Shown here piece after piece: positions 5,992-6,196 of a stretch of 6,196 nucleotides of DNA. Under the pieces are notes generated by a model that did no database searches, was not told where the DNA came from, and saw nothing but the letters and a program-made list of their open reading frames with translations. Positions within the stretch are counted from its first letter, which is position 1, and every line of letters starts with the position of its first letter. The translations under genes were made by a program, and so were the position numbers. The DNA is from Candidatus Babelota bacterium (lineage in GTDB: Bacteria; Dependentiae; Babeliae; Babeliales; JABCYS01): the NCBI GenBank assembly GCA_013290085.1, contig JABCYS010000058.1, forward strand, positions 1 through 6,196, written 5' to 3'.

Positions 5992-6003
5992 TTAAGAAAT
6001 AGT

Positions 6004-6031
6004 AGAGCCCTGCAGTGCGGGGCTCTTTTTT
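6004..6031 (+). terminator. Strong intrinsic terminator
   Basis: AGAGCCCTGC (6004-6013) pairs with GCGGGGCTCT (6017-6026) as a 10-bp stem with one U-G wobble and a three-base AGT loop. A run of six T (6026-6031) follows. It lies 12 bases after the 5665-5991 stop codon. The last T directly abuts the AGGAG of the next gene, so termination here would control that gene too. Confidence 0.92.
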
Positions 6032-6041
6032 AGGAGAAATT

Positions 6042-6196
6042 ATGAATAAAAAAATTACCCTCAAAGTCATTCTTATTCCGTTTATAGCGGGCGCAGTAGG
6101 ATTTTATGCTGGATACAAAATAGCTAAGCATCATGAAAAGCATGAATGTAAAGAGCGTAAAAACAAAGAAGCTCGACGAGAAGATAGAAAAGTTTC
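6042..6196 (+). CDS. Small membrane-anchored protein with charged tail, N-terminal part
   Basis: The gene opens with ATG 6042 behind AGGAG (6032-6036, five bases away) and runs off the right edge after 51 whole codons. Residues 6-24 are hydrophobic with Gly at 17, 20 and 24, a short glycine-zipper pattern. They could be an uncleaved anchor, since there is no good signal peptidase site. From residue 26 the protein turns strongly charged and Lys/Arg/Glu/His-rich (HHEKHECKERK at 30-40, then EARRED). The plan resembles the gene upstream, and both start with Met-Asn-Lys-Lys. There is no room for a full promoter between the terminator and this ribosome binding site, so expression probably comes from read-through. 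Function is unknown. Confidence 0.75.
   Translation, partial: MNKKITLKVILIPFIAGAVGFYAGYKIAKHHEKHECKERKNKEARREDRKV

Noticed and set aside
5816..6070. Minus-strand open frame across the Arg/Glu repeat
   Set aside because: It is the complement of a low-complexity coding tract and crosses the terminator. It has no ribosome binding site.

Overview
The window most resembles a host-associated bacterium with a reduced genome, probably Candidatus Dependentiae (TM6/Babeliae) or a similar intracellular lineage. The DNA is AT-rich. Most proteins begin with a signal peptide or membrane anchor and match no family I can name. There is a two-domain AAA+ ATPase that also carries an export-type signal, and one protein whose layout recalls unnamed families of chlamydia-like bacteria. 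This assignment is inference; there is no rRNA or other marker to prove it. The only clearly housekeeping gene is murC, so the organism makes at least peptidoglycan precursors.

Layout. Minus strand, bases 1-2256: a tandem AAA+ ATPase of 703 residues, followed two bases after its stop by the start of a second exported protein that runs off the left edge. Bases 2257-2345 are a short divergent intergenic region with candidate promoters in both directions. Plus strand, 2346-3709: two adjacent unknown membrane or exported proteins, 5 bp apart. An AT-rich gap (3710-3800) carries a perfect 7-bp inverted repeat. Next is a two-gene unit, a short MerR/MlrA-like regulator (3801-4160) and murC (4163-5563), separated by two bases. 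After a 101-bp gap with a candidate promoter come two small membrane-targeted proteins (5665-5991 and 6042 to the right edge), each with a glycine-rich hydrophobic stretch followed by a strongly charged tail. A strong intrinsic terminator lies between them.

How the parts relate. The left half looks like envelope or secretion biology: an ATPase that seems to be sent across the membrane, translationally coupled to another exported protein. The regulator and murC appear to be co-expressed, which could tie muropeptide precursor supply to that regulator. The two small genes at the right end form a transcription unit in which the second gene probably depends on read-through of the terminator. The most notable item is the exported-looking double AAA+ ATPase: both ATP sites look intact, yet the predicted location has no ATP unless it is delivered to a host cell. 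No mobile element, CRISPR array, tRNA or rRNA was seen.
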